Source: Berberis thunbergii
Taxonomy: Eukaryota > Streptophyta > Magnoliopsida > Ranunculales > Berberidaceae
Direction of reading: 5' to 3'
Assembly: GCA_003290165.1 (NCBI GenBank)
Contig: QNQO01006953.1
Coordinates: 124,001 to 188,000 of the forward strand
Length of the DNA stretch: 64,000 nt
Shown here: piece by piece, positions 11,346-22,188 of the stretch
How positions within the stretch are numbered: position 1 is the first letter of the stretch
Layout: each line of letters begins with the position of its first letter
The notes under the pieces: generated by a model
Databases searched by the model: none
Told to the model about the DNA's origin: nothing
Seen by the model: the letters and a program-made list of their open reading frames with translations, nothing else
Program-made: the position numbers and the translations under genes

Positions 11346-12049
11346 TCAGGATTGTTCGTTTGGGATTAAAGTACAAAAATAAAATTTACCTTCCAATTGA
11401 GCTTTTTGGAGCATTCTGCTAAGGCTTTCAACCATGATGATGAAGAGGAAAGGTGAGACTGGGTCACCTTCCCTAATGCATATGGAAGGAATGAAGTAGC
11501 CTTGAGGGGAGAAACATTTCATAAGGTTATTCCAGGAAGAAGAAAACCCAAGAGTAGAGAAAATACTAATGAGAAAAAGCCGTTCAATCCTATAAAAATT
11601 TATGGCCATATAAAGTTTAATAGTACAACAATCCACTTTGTTCCTCATAAACGATGACTAATTCATGCATCACACTAGTATTATACCCAGACATCTTTTG
11701 TGAAAACACATTGGAGGGGAGAGATGATATGGGGAAGAGGGGTTTCAATCTGATATTGAATATAGTTTGTTGGTGATATTACAGAGACTAATGGGCATGT
11801 AGTGGGAGACTGAGATAAGATTAGAGTTATTTGGGAATGAGGGCAGTGTGGGTAAAATTGAGATTGGAAGCCATCAGGACTAGGAGTTTTGAGAAGACCA
11901 AAATTTTTCTTCGTTGCTAACAAAACAAAAGTTAGTGTGAGGTTGACTTCCTCAGAGATACACGGTTGAAAAAGTTTAGTGATAAATGTAACACGCGTAA
12001 GTTCTACCTCAGCTAATTTACTAAATTTTGGAGCTTTTGAATTAATCAT
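11346..12049 (-). pseudogene. LINE ORF2 reverse transcriptase fragment
   Basis: Two open pieces in different frames on the minus strand. The upstream piece (11681-12049) has the palm entry motif as LLKTPSPDGFQSQFY (usual KAPGPDGF..FY), followed by the block that ends with the Q.AFV motif, here LQCVFTKD. The downstream piece (11346-11648) has LGFSSSW, then IREGDPVSPFLFIIMVESLS, the R.GDPLSP.LF..E.L block. The YADD region is not visible, and the frames are shifted between pieces, so it is not functional. It is probably the RT of the LINE whose endonuclease lies at 15.3-17.0 kb. Confidence 0.85.
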
Positions 12050-12113
12050 GGTACCGTTAATTTTATTGGAAAATAAGTCTATTTTTTTAAACCATTTCTA
12101 GAATTTTAAAAGA

Positions 12114-14945
12114 TGGAGTATTATTGCAGTTTTGGGGAGCTCATCGAGCTGATTTCAGGGGATTAAGGTGAATATATTATTAATTATTGTTTTTCTACTT
12201 GATTGTGAGTAGATCTAAGTGAGAAATTTTGTGTGCATTGGTGATGTGCGGTCGAATTGGGTTGTTGTTAATGCACGCAGTTTATTTGGTAAGAGTCATT
12301 GTTGTTCAATTTTGGTGAAATACTAGAATGCTAGAGGTTTGATTTGTGAAGATGTTGTGAGTGACAAAATAATTTATAGGTTCAACTGGTGTTTGATTTC
12401 TTATTTATGGTCTGATAACAGCTTAACTCGAAATTATCGCATGAGTCTGCATATTATATTTGGATCAAATTGTGACAGTAGTTTTGGATTGAATACGATT
12501 GTTTTCGAAATGTACGACTATTTGTGAGGACTGAAGCGTAGTGGTTTTGAGAATATTTTGTGCACTGGTTCATTGTTTGTTTGGGGCTATTTTACAAACT
12601 GAAATTGAGTTGTCTTCACATAAATTCGAGGGTTGTTTCGATTGACTTTATAGGGCTTGTTTCAATTGGGTTTGGAGGTCATTTTAATTGATTTTAGACA
12701 GTTATTTACAGCTGAGTTGCGGGTTGTTTAAATTGATGTTTAGAGGGTGGTTGTTATAGCAAAGTTTGGTGACTATTTTCAGCAGAGTCTGGTGGTTGTT
12801 TTTAGCTGAGTTTGAATGAGTTCGAATGGTGTGTTAATTGATTTTAAGAAGGGACTGTTTCAGCTGGGTTTAGAGAACCGAATCGGGTTGTTTTTGGACG
12901 TTTTGGGGACTGTTTTGGGACTGAAAACATGGCTGTTTTAGGGTTGTCTAGGACTGCCTTTAAGAAATTCAAAAGTTGTTTTGTAGTTGAATTGGGTTAT
13001 AATTTATCGCCCCAAATAGGGCTAGTTGCAGGGCTGCCCGCAAAGACAAATTAGTTACAGTTTGGCACACAAATTGGGTTGTGATGAGACTACTGTAGAA
13101 GCTGAAAACAAGGTGTATTGGATTTTTTGTGCAGACTGAAACATGATTATTTTGGGATTGTTTTGTGATCTGAAATGAGGATATTTCCATCAAAATTTTG
13201 GCTGAGGCTTTATAACATGTTTTGGCTGGATTGAGGCCAGGTTTAGTGAGCTTATAGCTGATTTTTGTTGGTTTAGGATAAGTTGTTAGTGGAGTTTATG
13301 ACAGATTTTTAAAGTTTTGCCTGATTTAAAGGCATGTTGTTGTAGGTTTGAAACAATTTCGTGTTGTATGACGCTTGGTTTGTCAAACCCATTCTGCTCA
13401 GGTAAGCGAGAACATCTTCTTTAATTTTGATATAACGATATTTCTGAGTATGTGAATATTTGTTTACAAAATAAGATTTTCAAATGATCTGTTGTAATGT
13501 CACGATGTGTGGAAGTGTATTGTGTTAGAGAATGATCGTTAGCATGTTGCATGAATGTTGAAATTAAAACATAGACTATGATTTACTGCTTTGAGCTGTT
13601 GAAAGGCATATGATTAGGCATCTATGACAGGTAGTTGGGAATTCACGTGGTATATGTCTATGACATGTTTTTGAGATTGAAATAATGATTTCAATGTTGA
13701 CATAAATACCCTACTTCAGTGTTGTGAATCATACAAAGTGATACAATATGGCCATAGAGGCCTCATTTTCTGATACATATGACATTGCATCATTGTTCTT
13801 ATACAATTCATACAGAATGAGTTGTACAAAGTCTGTTTCCAAAAATAGGAAAACTAAGCCACTATACGAGTTATGACTCGCATGATATAATGGAGTGTTC
13901 CTGAGGAACATAGTTTGACTTCCCAAAAGTGGAAAACAAAGTCACTGCACCAGTTATGACTCACGTGATACAATTCAGTATTCATGACAGAGCAGAGAAT
14001 GAGTTTGAACTTGGCCATTTTCTAGCGCACAGTTTTGTGATTTGGCCCGTGTGTCCAGTCGTTTGAGGTGAAATATGCATTTTAGAGATGACACACTGTT
14101 TGAAATACATATATATTCAAAGTGGGTATTGTTACACGTATGAAGGTGTGTCAGTGTGAGACACATTCAACACATGGATAGGTGCGATAGGGCATTCATG
14201 GTTTGAAAATTTGTACGTACTCCAAAAGAAAATTTGAGCCATTGTACAAGTTTTGACTCGCGTGATACAATGAGGGAGTTCCCGAGGACTAGGAGAGTAT
14301 GACATGATTTGAAAATGAGTATGTCAGGATTGAAAAATGGTATGGCATGATTTGAAATTAATATGTCACAATGTAAAGATGATATGTCATGAATTGAAAA
14401 TGAAGTACCTTAAGCATGCTACGGATAATATGGAAATGTGAATTTGAGTTGCAAAGAGAGATAAACCGATTAATTGTGTGTTGCAGGTAGTGGTCTATCT
14501 GAGATAACTGAATTATTAAATTGTTATGTTTTCGATATATCACGATATGAGATTAAAAAGGAATGTGTGGATATATTTTATGATGTGGATCATAGTATTT
14601 AAGTTTACTTGTTGTTAATATATAATCTGCTCATACCAGCATTAGTTGACCCATTTTGCTTCGTTTGTGACAAATGGTTGTACCCCTACCTGGGTGCAAG
14701 TGGTGGTGTGGTTGGTAGTGGTGTTGTAGGACGCTCCGGGTGATTGTCTACGTAGTCGGACAACTAAGAGGTAGGTTGAACTCTCAGGTCTAGGTTTTGT
14801 TTAGTTTAATTTATAATGTCATGTGCTAACAACTATAACCATTGGCAAATAAAGTAAATGGAAAAAAATAAAATAAAATAAGGTGGCATGGCATCACATC
14901 TTAGTTTTTGAAATACTCCGGTGTCTCAGAAATTGGGGCACTACA
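12114..14945 (+). repeat. long LTR-like sequence, gypsy type, inside the LINE
   Basis: 2.8 kb without genes. It ends CTCAGAAATTGGGGCACTACA at 14945, and contains GACGCTCCGGGTGATTGTC and GTAGTCGGACAACTAAGAGG (14730-14770), wording typical of the end of Tekay/Del LTRs. CTGCTCAGGTAAGCGAGAAC at about 13400 is splice-donor-like. LINE coding sequence lies on both sides (11346-12049 and 14946-15675). The 5' edge near 12114 is approximate. CTAGAA occurs just left and TAGAA just right of it, which may be target-site remnants. Type is inferred from wording, not from coding sequence. Confidence 0.5.
13846..14292 (+). repeat. three diverged copies of a ~50-bp unit
   Basis: A block of the form CACTATACGAGTTATGACTC, followed by GC/ATGATA(T/C)AAT, recurs at about 13858, 13935 and 14232. 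In the first and last it is followed by a TTCC(T/C)GAGGA word. They lie inside the LTR-like sequence, spaced about 75 and 300 bp apart. Confidence 0.6.
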
Positions 14946-15675
14946 TAGAAGGATCAAGACTAGGATCAGGATTGGAGGTTGTGAAGAGAAACTAAAAATA
15001 GTTTTGAAAAAGAAAGTGATCGTGGAATTGTGGAAATACTTGTAGTTTTTGTCACCAAATTACCCAGAGTTAGTTTTGGTGTTTTGTTGCCAATAGGGTT
15101 GGACACCCCTCATTTGACTATAAATATTACCGAACCTTTCCTTGTTCCACATATTAAGGTAGAGTTTATGGAGCTTCTTATAGAGAATAGTAGGAGAAGA
15201 AGTGTCAATCCCAAGGATACCAGTAGAAGGAATTTTTTTCAAAATATTGAAGAATCTAAATGATCTGGCCATTGATATGGGAATGAACAAGCTCAAGGAA
15301 AGGCCCTATGATAATATTCCTCGACAATTAGAATTCCCCAATGATAATATTTAGACACGTGTTGAAAAGTGAGATGGTTTTTTCGGTAAAAGAATGTTCC
15401 AAGCAATGCAGGCAAGGGCTCTATCTAATTTTTCCCTGACATGATCATTGCTAGCAATTGTTTTGTTGTCCCAAGTAAACACTTCGAACCATGGAAATGA
15501 ATATCAATCAAATTGTGGGAGTTGGAGAGATTGAAAGAACTTCAACAGATCTACCTCCCATTTTATTTTCAATATCAGCTAAAGCATTAAAATCACCAAT
15601 GATTAACCAATGAATTAGAACTCAAATCACCAATATTGTCTTTCAAACACTTAAAAAATCTTCCTATATTTATAA
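14946..15675 (-). pseudogene. LINE endonuclease C-terminal part and linker
   Basis: Reading the minus strand from 15675: VNHWLIIGDFNAL and ENKMGG, the endonuclease motif (W..IGDFN....EK.GG), near 15550-15600. Next comes HNLIDIHFHGSKC and a degraded R.DRAL region near 15400. The linker follows at 15060-15296, with LYKKLHKLYLNMWNKERFGN, the plant LINE L..KLK.LK..LK.WNKE.FGN motif. Several frameshifts and stops are present. It is flanked by a Helitron at 15676 and by the gypsy-like LTR at 14945. Confidence 0.85.
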
Positions 15676-16350
15676 CAAGCATATTACCCATGCCATTGGC
15701 ACTCGACATAAACTTTTTTTTTGCTACCAATCCTGCATGAACACCCTCACCATCATCCCCACCATTACCCTCAATGAGTTCCATAAAAATATTATATTTT
15801 AGAATGCAAATTAATTTTTTTAAAGTCAAATTCGGTTAAATTAGAATCGATTGAATGTTCAGGGTCGTTGTTTGAATGTTTATTAAAATGTTTGTTTGTT
15901 TCTTTGAAAAATATTAAAAATATTTAACGCATGAAAATATAAAATATTTACATCTTTTAATAATAAAATAAATATTTTAAAATTTTAAGTGTTTATATTG
16001 ATTATTGATTTTGTTGGAAAGATCTTTAAAATTGCATTTCAATGATATTAAGTTTACCAAAATCCGACAATTATGTAGATAGTTATGTTAATTTTCATTT
16101 TGAAAAAAAAATAAAACATAATATTTTCTCTCTCCTCCATATGTAAAATTCAATTTTTTTCACAATATTTTCATTTTCTTTGCCCTTTTATATGTTTTAT
16201 ATTTATAAATATGCAATCATAGGAAATGAGTCTCAACCCTCAATACATTTTCTAACTTGCAATCCAAGCCATCCTTTATCTCGAATTCTCATGTTTGTCC
16301 TAGTCAGCAATAAATAGTGAAACACCACTCTGAATTGTAATATAAATTAG
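15676..16350 (-). mobile_element. non-autonomous Helitron
   Basis: 675 bp aligning over its whole length with 40543-41235 of this window (both in Helitron orientation). The minus-strand 3' end is GTGCCAATGGCATGGGTAATATGCTTG: a short hairpin followed by the terminal tetranucleotide, here CTTG instead of the canonical CTRR. No coding capacity and no target duplication, as expected for Helitrons. It interrupts the LINE endonuclease between 16351 and 15675. Confidence 0.75.
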
Positions 16351-16444
16351 GCTTGCAGTAAACGAAAGTAGTAGACCAAGGTATAGAAACATGATATTGA
16401 GTGGTAAAAGCATGTATAAATTGACTTGAGGATGCAGGAATGTG
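16351..16444 (-). pseudogene. LINE endonuclease, middle piece
   Basis: The minus strand reads [18 protein letters not shown] then TTFVYCKP, corresponding to the plant LINE endonuclease block (..SQFIH..V......W..TFVYGSP). A short exon-like piece lying between the plastid fragment and the Helitron. Confidence 0.6.
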
Positions 16445-16693
16445 GTAGTAGTGGCTTGCTGGAATCCCAAAGTATTTACTTGATCCATGATATGTGATGT
16501 ATAGTCCATTCCAAAGTGATCTATTAATCTGCTAACCAGTCGTTTCATGGCAGTTCCGTCTATCGCTTTATTGTGAAAGACTAGATCGACTCGTTCTGCC
16601 ATAAGTACCTCCCGATTCCGATAAGTAGGATTGCACAATAGGTTTTAGTCAGTGATTCGAAGTCGTCCTTTACTTGATATTGATTTGTGTAGA
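16445..16693 (-). pseudogene. rpoC2: plastid rpoC2 5' fragment (nuclear plastid DNA)
   Basis: From 16602 down, the minus strand encodes [18 protein letters not shown], then [20 protein letters not shown] and [15 protein letters not shown]. This is the conserved N-terminus of the plastid RNA polymerase beta'' subunit ([22 protein letters not shown]..). The residues just before, REVL, also match the common extended start. Homology stops abruptly after QATTT (16445) and LINE sequence follows. 16603-16693 is the upstream spacer. Four or five amino-acid changes show that it is an old transfer. The other possible source is plastid DNA first moved to the mitochondrion. Confidence 0.9.
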
Positions 16694-16844
16694 AATTCAG
16701 TAATTATAATACTCGTTGAGATGGAGAGACCCGAATTGAATTCCCATAGGTATCCTATAATTACTTAGCTTAGGTAACATATGAACAAACCCGGTAAAAC
16801 CCTTGTATGGCTTCTTAATTTTTTAATTGAAATTCAGTAATTAT
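16692..16844. repeat. 121-bp insert between 16-bp direct repeats
   Basis: GAAATTCAGTAATTAT occurs exactly at 16692-16707 and at 16829-16844. The right copy lies at the broken end of the LINE endonuclease piece, the left copy at the edge of the plastid fragment. The 121 bp between them match nothing else I can see here. Identical 16-bp flanks suggest a target duplication from a retroposed insertion, or a repair event linked to the plastid insertion. Confidence 0.6.
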
Positions 16845-17010
16845 GTTTGATCTCCATGTAAGGGCAAAACCACGAGATTTTCCATCAGGATCCACAATAA
16901 AAACAATCTGTAAAAGATATGAAATTTTTGATAGATGAGACAATTTTTCGACATTTTGATCTCCATTAAGAAGAGAATGTCAGGATTTAACTCCTTAAGA
17001 AGGTTATTTA
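16845..17010 (-). pseudogene. LINE endonuclease N-terminal piece
   Basis: The minus strand gives LNNLLKELNPDILFLMEIKM (usual L..L.....PDI.FL.ETK) and, in a second frame, DGKSRGFALTWRSNIITEF (usual GGLAL.W.....V). The E of the ETK motif, a metal-binding residue of AP-type endonucleases, is present. It is cut at 17010 by the TIR of the PIF element. The first residues of the domain continue at 26241 on the far side. Confidence 0.82.
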
Positions 17011-17099
17011 GTGTGTGTTTGGTTGCACCCATTCCATGGGAATAGGAATCCTATACCCACTTGGAATAGCATTTTGGGTGTTTGTTTGGGATTTTATTG

Positions 17100-19640
17100 G
17101 TGGGTGAGGGATGCCAGCACGTGCCATAGATTCCCACCAATGGTGGGAATCGGACACCTCACTCACACTGGGAATACGATTCTTGGGACACAAAACCTCT
17201 CGTTTCTCTCCAGCATCATATATCCATGGAAGACCTCCATTGAAGATCTCTTTCTCCTCCATTGAAGATCTCTTTCTCCTCGTCTCTGTCCAACATCATA
17301 TCTCCTCGTCTCTCTCCAGCATCAGATCTCCATTGAAGACCTCCTCATCTCCAGCATCAAAGACTCATGAAGATTTTTTTTCTCCTCATCTTTGTGAAAG
17401 GGCTGATCAAAGACCTCTCATATCCGCGAAGACTCCATCGCATCAGAGACTCACGAATATCTCTTTCTCCTCGTCTCTATGAAGGGCTGATCTCATCTCC
17501 GCGATCTCCTCTCCTCCTCTGTGGCTCCATCGCATCTGAGACTCACGAATACCTCCAACACAAGCTTTGCTTCTCATCAAAGGTAAATTATATTTCCTTG
17601 TATTCTCGTCTTAGATCTCTTTGCATCCAGTGTTTTGTATGTTGATTTGTCTCATGTTTTTGGTAGGAAGTTTTGTGTGCGCGTGTGAACGTTTCAAGCG
17701 AAGCGAAACTGTGTTTACGCCTCTTTCAATTTTCTTCGTAATTTTTGCACTCTCAGAGTACTCATTCAGGTACAGATTTCGTCCCCTTCATCTGCCGATC
17801 TATCAATTTGGCTTGATTTTTTGTAAAAAAAATTTCAAATTTGGGTTCAATTTGGGGATTTTGAAGATCAGTTAGGATTAGTGGTGTTTGAATTGAATGG
17901 GTTAGTGAATCAGATCAATGAAGTAAAGGGTATGTTCTAGTTTTGAAGAATAATATGGGAATAATATGTTTACGCATCTCTGGAAATTTATGTGTTTGGT
18001 AGAGTATGCTCTGGTAGTCTAAATTGGCATCTCATTAGTGCTCTGGTTTCCCTCACTTGACTGAATCACAAAGCCATGTATGTATGTGTTTTTTTTATAT
18101 GTTTTCAAAGATGGGATTTATATGGAGAGGGGAAGAACTTTTAGTTCAATGAGTTCATCTCTTTCAGTTCAATGAATTCCATTTTTTATTTTGTAATGTA
18201 CAAGTATTTACCACAGATCTGATCATGGGTATGTTAGAAATTTCCAGTATGGAACATTGAACATGAACAACAGTAAAAAAAAAACCATCAATAGTTGCTA
18301 TTTGACATTGATCCAACCTGAAATTGATATTTTTCTCCTTTCTTCTAGTCTGGGTCATGTGCACCATAAGAAAAGAAAATGGCACAAATTTTATGGCTTG
18401 ATTGTTGTTACCGTAAGACTGAAAAATACATGGTTGGTTTCAAGCCCAAAGTGAGTTGGCTGTAGTTGTAGAGGTTGTCAAACAGGGAATTTACACCTTA
18501 CAGAATGGTTGATACAATTGGAAGATCTATCTTGTTGGGGAAGCTCTGATGAGTTGAAGAATTTGTATCTTTGAGGATGATACAAAAAAAAAAAAGTGAT
18601 AATGCTTAGGTGTTTTGTTAAGGAGAAGCTTTTTCTTGACTGGGGTTTGCATTTTGGATGTTGAATGACACTGGGCTTGGAAATAGGTTAAAGAATGGTC
18701 ACACTAGTTTTAAACAGGGCTGACATAAACACTAGTCATCAATGGATGTTGCGACAAGCTTTATTTTTCTTACATGATGTTTATGTGCAGTAAACCCAGG
18801 GATTGGGGGTTGTTAATAGTCTTGTTCTTGTCTTTCTCTTACCACTCCGGCTATCACACTTGCCATGCCAATTATTAGTGTACTCGATAAAATTTAGGGT
18901 GATTGGTATCACATGTTGGATCAGATCACAGGTCAGGCTTCGAACCTTTGCATAAAACCCCAATCTCTGTTTGATCTTCATGTATATTGTTGCAAAATTT
19001 TATGTCAGGAAGGATTTCCTTAGTCTTTACCATTATTGAAGATTGATCAAATTTACCCTTCAACTGTTGGCCCTGCCAATACAAAATTCTATCCTATCTT
19101 CTCAAGAAGGTTGTTGTTTTTTATACAAATAATAGATTATAGACGTGGACGGGTTCAAATTCCTGTAAAAAAGAACTGAGAGCCGCTATAAATGTTGGAT
19201 TAGAATTGTTCTCATTGGTACGGAATCTTGTTACTGATACATATTAGTGTCTATTGTATTGTACACTAGCTACCTTATTTTTAATGCATGTAGAATTGGT
19301 AAATAGTGTATAACACAATCAATTATTGATTATATTATCACAATATATGTACGTAAGAGTATCATCTATCTAAAAAACATATAATTATTGACTCTTTAAC
19401 TAAAAAGAAAATAATTTGCTCTACTACCTATGGCCATTTTTTAAGATTGCTCTTGAATATTCTATTTAAGTAGTAGACTATTTTCTGTTTTCTGTTTATT
19501 GATGAATGTATGTATGTATGTTTCATCATCATACACAATCCTAAAAAAGAGTTGGATGGATCAATAATGAGTATACCATTCCACAACTACTTTTAATTTA
19601 TTCTCTTACAGTGTTACACAATGTGATTTTTAATCGAGCG
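17100..19640. other. 5' non-coding part of the PIF element
   Basis: No convincing protein. 17200-17580 is rich in TCTCCTC words, including two adjacent copies of CATTGAAGATCTCTTTCTCC, and ends at CATCAAAGGTAAAT, a plausible splice donor of an untranslated leader. From 17600 to 19640 the sequence is AT-rich. TTTCTCCTTTCTTCTAG followed by LGHVHHKKRKWHKFYG (18330-18400) might be another captured exon, but I cannot identify it. Confidence 0.4.
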
Positions 19641-19659
19641 ACGACGAAGGCTAGTTCAG

Positions 19660-20912
19660 ATGTTTATGCTCTCCATAATGACGATGATCATATATAGGAG
19701 GAGACACATTCCTAGAATGTTAATTGTGAACCGAGATGAAGAAAGACGTTCTATGTTGAAAAGAATGTATCGTGAGAGTGATCGTTTATGCCATGAACAA
19801 CTTAGAATGAAGCAAAGCATATTCTTGAGGTTATGTTCTCGCTTACGTGGGTATGGGTTAAGAAATAGTCGCCATTTGGATGTTGAAGAACAAGTAGCTT
19901 TGTTTCTCAACACTGTTGACATGATAAGCGTAACCGAAGCTCGTGTTTCGAGTTCCTTCGCTCTGGACACACTGTTATTATTTACTTTCATCGTGTGTGT
20001 TATCTTCGATACTACGATTACACAAAGATGTTGTCAATCCTGCTACAGAAGCAAACTCCCAAGCTGATGGTGGGAGTCACCGTAGTTGGCATCATCATTT
20101 TTAGGTTAGATTGAAATTACTTTAGAAATTAAACTTAACATATTTAAATATAGCCAATTATATTATTTTACTAGTAATACTTAACTAGTTACATTTCATA
20201 TAGGATGTTGTAGGTGCAATAGATGGCACTCATGTCAAAGCCACTGTCGCCGAAAAAGATCAAGCTAGATACGTAATAGACTTAATTTCATTTCCCAAAA
20301 TGTGCTTGTTGCTTGCACATTTGATATGAAGTTCACTTACGTGCTTGCGGGGTGGGAAGGGTCGGCTCATGATGGTCGACTCCTTCGAAGTGCCGTGAGT
20401 CGCAACGGGAGTCATTTAACTATGCATAATGGTATGTTAATATAATAGATTTTATCTAAGTTTATAATAAAATAATAACTTAATACTAATATTGTATCAT
20501 TTTTAAATGTATAGGTAAATATTATCTAGCTGATGCTGGATTCCCACTAGTACCAAAATTGTTGACACTGTATCGGGGAACACGATATCACCTTCGCGAT
20601 GTTGCTGGTCAACGCCCAACAAATGAAAAGGAATTATTCAATTTTCGCCACTCATCACTTCGAACAGTTGTCGAACGAACTATTGGTTTGTTAAAGAAGA
20701 GGTTTGCATATCTTAGGCACCATCCATATCATGATATTGATACCCAGGCAAAAGAGGTACTAGCATGTTCTGCGATTCATAACTTCCTTCGTGAAGGAGA
20801 TCCTGATGACCATTGTAACGATGACGAATCTGAAGAGAGTGAAGAAGAGGAAGAAGATCAAGATGAAGATGAAGATGAAGAATCTATTGTTATTGCTAGG
20901 ACACCTGAGTGA
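19660..20912 (+). pseudogene. PIF/Harbinger DDE transposase
   Basis: Cuts and joins DNA ends for element movement. Visible in order: CHEQLRMKQSIFLRLCSRLR and DVEEQVALFLNTV (N-terminal HTH region). A frameshift near 19920 follows, then FEFLRSGHTV and YFHRV in another frame. An intron-like gap comes next, then DVVGAIDGTHVKA (first catalytic D), a second frameshift near 20270, and VLAGWEGSAHDGRLLRSAV (second D). An intron at about 20433-20513 is followed by KYYLADAGFP, YRGTRYHL, ELFNFRHSSLRTVVERTIG (catalytic E) and KKRFAYLRHHPYH. All three catalytic acids survive. It ends in an acidic tail, EEEEEDQDEDED, at a TGA; the coding match goes on after it (NQMAMRMWD), so the stop is probably a mutated Trp codon. 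Confidence 0.9.
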
Positions 20913-21102
20913 ACAAACAATAGAAATCAAATGGCTATGAGGATGTGGGATGTTAGAAAACAGTTTTTGGACAGGAGTTCTCTGTTTTTCTGGGCAGGGT
21001 GCTCTATTTTAGTATTCATAAACTTTTTGAAAAAATCCCAGTAGTTGCTCTATAGAGCATCTTTAGATAAATAATTAAAGTTGATTATGTTGTGATCACA
21101 GG

Positions 21103-21222
21103 AATCTGAAGAACAACTTGTTAAATGATACCTTGGAAATTGGCACTGACCATAGTGATCAGCTGCAGCTCATTGATTTGCAGATAAATTCCATCACAAA
21201 TGTCTTTCAACCCTACTAACAG
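21103..21222 (+). pseudogene. captured exon: leucine-rich repeat receptor kinase-like
   Basis: After a splice-acceptor-like TGTGATCACAG, the plus strand reads NLKNNLLNDTLEIGTDHSDQ then LQLIDLQINSITNVFQPY. This follows the spacing of the LRR ectodomain of plant receptor-like kinases (L..N.LNGTLDIG......L.LIDLQ.N.I). The piece is about 40 residues and stops at TAA. No kinase domain is nearby. It lies inside the PIF element between its two genes, so capture is the simplest reading. Confidence 0.5.
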
Positions 21223-21567
21223 GAATGACTAATAGCATGGGTTATATTCTCTGATTGATATATTTACTAATAGCATTTTGAAATTATGAGAAGAATGACT
21301 CTGGATCACAGGCCCTTTTCAGTGTGATCATGGGTTAATTATTCTGGATTTCTTCTATAAATTTGTATAGAAGGGGAGAGGTAATCCATGGATACGTTTA
21401 TGCATTTCCATTGTTAGCATATAATTTACTATTAGCATATAATTTCGATTGTTGATAGTAAATATCAGCTTTGCAAAATTCCTTATTCTTAGACTTCCCT
21501 GCATGAAATACATTTGAAACAAATAGGCAATTGCTCGTCTATGTGATTGACATAGTTGTTTATAATG

Positions 21568-21678
21568 CATGTTGCTGTTGTGACTGTTGCTTTCCCAGCA
21601 ACCCCATTACTTCTAGCTAGGGCGCGAATCTGTGTATCTGTCGCTCACTACAGAAAAGACCTTGTGAAAGCTTTGGAG
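21568..21678 (+). pseudogene. captured exon: serine palmitoyltransferase LCB2
   Basis: The plus strand encodes HVAVVTVAFPATPLLLARAR then ICVSVAHYRKDLVKALE and stops at GAG followed by GTAAC, a splice donor. This is the C-terminal part of the long-chain base subunit 2 of serine palmitoyltransferase (VVTVAFPATPLLLARARICISA.H.REDL.KAL), the first enzyme of sphingolipid synthesis. Only this exon is present, without the PLP-lysine region, so it makes no enzyme. The high conservation (only a few changes) suggests a more recent capture than the age of the transposase mutations. Confidence 0.8.
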
Positions 21679-22188
21679 GTAACTTACCATCCCGCAGCTG
21701 GAACTGTTATTGTTTATTTTTACTAGGGGTTTATAGAACAAACCACAACAAGATATTATCAGCTTGTATTTGTATTTAGGACAAACCACAGCAAGATAGA
21801 AGGAAAGTAGAAGTTCATTGTAAAACTACATCCAATACAATTTTCACAAGTAATTAACAGCTCGTATAGATATTATCGAGGAGTTATTTTTCAACAAATA
21901 AGTAGTACTTTCTTTCAACTGCAGAGAATTTAAAATCCTGCAGTGCAATAACCATTACAACATAATTTAGTGTCTAATTTTGCTCAATGAGAGAAACTCT
22001 TTCATTACAACATAATTTAATAGATCTGACATAACTAGGAAACATACAAACTACAATTACATAAATAGGTAGCTGATAAAGTAGGATTTTCTGTTACAAA
22101 CTTTCTTTTTAGTACTAAACTACGGGAAGGAAGCTTCATTAGGCTTTATGCGAGTCGTGTCTCGACTATTGAGCAAGCCTTTAAAATA

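Noticed and set aside
17111..17645. Overlapping open frames rich in Ser and Arg
   Set aside because: They come from TCTCC-type simple sequence in the PIF leader, are open in several frames at once, and match no protein.
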